A model generated the notes under the pieces. The model had not been told where the DNA came from and ran no database searches. It saw nothing but the letters and a program-made list of their open reading frames with translations. DNA of 57,041 bases. Source: Bacteroidales bacterium (GTDB lineage: Bacteria; Bacteroidota; Bacteroidia; Bacteroidales; P3). The position numbers were made by a program, and so were the translations under genes. Of the stretch, positions 56,094 through 57,041 are shown piece by piece (within the stretch, counting starts at the first letter, position 1; each line of letters starts with the position of its first letter). The DNA is taken from assembly GCA_024400495.1 (NCBI GenBank), contig JAKSMR010000015.1:1-57041 (forward strand), read 5' to 3'.

Positions 56094-56237
56094 CGAACAA
56101 CGAACAACGAACAATGACTTTTTTGCGAGACACAACTAGCACCTTTGGATTATATATCTTATTAATAATTAATTAGTTATATATAGTATATAGGGGTTGT
56201 TGATGCATTTTTTTCATTGTTCGTTGTTCGTTGTTCG
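56094..56237 (-). repeat. Inverted-repeat-flanked AT-rich core, copy 2
   Basis: The core at about 56139-56213 is nearly identical to copy 1. Its arms are different: a perfect 24-nt inverted repeat (56094-56117 with 56214-56237) built from 7-bp units cgaacaa / ttgttcg. The loop is 96 nt. It lies between the end of copy 3 and the start of copy 2. Confidence 0.85.
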
Positions 56238-56300
56238 CTATTTCATGTTGTACAAAGTCTTAATCAACTAGCTTATAGGACCTTGAAGAGACTAGAGTGT

Positions 56301-56480
56301 TTACTTCTCTACGAGGCAGTTGTTCTTGCGGTGTCTGGCGACGGCCTTTTTGGCGAGTTGCAGCTCCTTGTTGAGGTCGGAGACGTTGCGAAAGGCATGT
56401 TTTCATTGACGAAGCGCCACCAGAAGCGGCCTAGGCATTGCGAGCAGCTCACGGCGATGTGGCTGCCCTTCATTTTTCTA
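56301..56480 (-). pseudogene. Decayed tandem gene copy 3 (3' part only)
   Basis: The minus strand encodes RFWWRFVNENM, then after a one-base frameshift RNVSDLNKELQLAKKAVARH and RKNNCLVEK, stop at 56301. This matches the 3' end of copy 2 (LLNDNM..., ELQLAKKAVARHKK). The 5' part is not recognisable beyond about 56480. Confidence 0.55.
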
Positions 56481-56707
56481 ATACTCAGAGGTCACCCGCA
56501 GCGCATTCATAGTGCGAATTTGGAAAATCCGTCTCGTTGGACAGGGTTATTCTAAGCTCTCCATTGGGCATATAACACAAGGATGATACATTGAAGTTGA
56601 AGTTTGATTCTATTTTAATCTTCATAAATTCAATATTTTACAACTTTGATTATTTGATATTTCCTTATGCAATGATACATTTTCTCAGTAAATGGAGAAA
56701 AAATATG

Positions 56708-56715
56708 TAATTTTG
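56708..56715 (+). promoter_or_regulatory. -7 box of the second RHS cassette
   Basis: TAATTTTG, fits TAnnTTTG, followed by CAC. No clear -33. Placement relative to the RHS cassette mirrors that of the first cassette. Confidence 0.5.
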
Positions 56716-56761
56716 CACTATGATATGCCAAGGTTTTTGCTCGGGTCACCGACATAGAAAC

Positions 56762-57041
56762 ATGAATCGTGGAAGAGTCTTTTTTGATGCATTTTTATCA
56801 AAAAAGACATCTGGCGACTTTGTGTGTAGTATCTCAACGTCAATAAGTTCGGCAGATTCTTGCAGCTTCACTTTCACCGGCAAAGAGAAGGATTCCGAGA
56901 GTGGCTTCCACTACTTCGGTGCGAGGTACTATGACAGCGAGTTGCTGACGGGCTGGCTGAGTGTGGATCCAATGAGCGACAAGTATCCTTCGTTGAGTCC
57001 GTACAATTATTGCGCCTGGAATCCTATGATTTTTGTAGATC
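56762..57041 (+). CDS. Second orphan RHS-core cassette, cut by the window edge
   Basis: Partial, 93 codons visible from MNRGRVFFDAF; an upstream in-frame Met at 56720 nearly coincides with the predicted transcription start. After about 45 unrelated residues the RHS core end appears: FTGKEKDSESGFHYFGARYY, LLTGWLSVDPMSDKYPS and NYCAWNP, almost identical to the first cassette at 53709-54656. Its variable C-terminal domain and any immunity gene lie beyond the window. It is on the opposite strand to the first cassette. Confidence 0.75.
   Translation, partial: MNRGRVFFDAFLSKKTSGDFVCSISTSISSADSCSFTFTGKEKDSESGFHYFGARYYDSELLTGWLSVDPMSDKYPSLSPYNYCAWNPMIFVD

Overview
The window looks like a chromosomal piece of an uncultured, T9SS-bearing member of the Bacteroidales. 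Evidence for this: Bacteroidetes-type -7 promoter boxes (TAnnTTTG), a complete bat aerotolerance cluster (moxR-DUF58-batA-batB-batC-batD-batE), the rsfS-ftsH-LUD-cdsA-psd gene order, and four large exported proteins ending in a type IX secretion C-terminal sorting domain (YPNP...G.Y..R). No tRNA, rRNA, CRISPR array or intact insertion sequence was seen. The only RNA genes recognised are RNase P RNA and a cobalamin riboswitch.

Layout. 1-1800 holds no gene, only low-complexity and tandem repeats. 1806-4210 is a cobalamin-riboswitch-controlled T9SS surface protein. 4370-9941 is a housekeeping run (rsfS, ftsH, LUD protein, cdsA, psd-like, RluA-type pseudouridine synthase). 10048-20950 carries a gingipain-like C25 protease, ribF, a leucine-rich-repeat protein, a nitrilase-fold amidase, mutS2 and a KefB-type antiporter. 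21350-33430 is read leftward: a secreted caspase-fold protein lacking its catalytic cysteine, an RseC-like protein, a WG-repeat protein and the bat operon. 34567-39078 reads right: a very C-rich-codon T9SS beta-propeller protein and tyrS. 39285-51870 reads left: an outer membrane barrel, a YD-repeat protein, an MFS carrier, DUF2461, a lipoprotein nuclease, a small lipoprotein, a 4Fe-4S aldo/keto reductase, an M6 metalloprotease and a DUF799/DUF4810 lipoprotein pair. rnpB (about 52041-52417) is divergent from that pair.

The right end (52420-57041) is accessory DNA: two 11-bp tandem repeat arrays, an orphan RHS-core toxin-like gene overlapping a low-GC lipoprotein gene that looks like its immunity partner, a tandem array (period about 701 bp) of decayed gene copies, and the start of a second RHS-core cassette cut by the window edge.

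The most unusual structures are (i) the two intergenic regions in the decayed tandem array, where a nearly identical AT-rich core is flanked by inverted repeats whose sequence differs completely between copies while complementarity is kept, and (ii) several unrelated intergenic tandem repeats that all have an 11-bp unit. The main physiological themes are cell-envelope and surface functions: secreted proteases, surface proteins, phospholipid synthesis, the membrane VWA (Bat) complex and lipoproteins.
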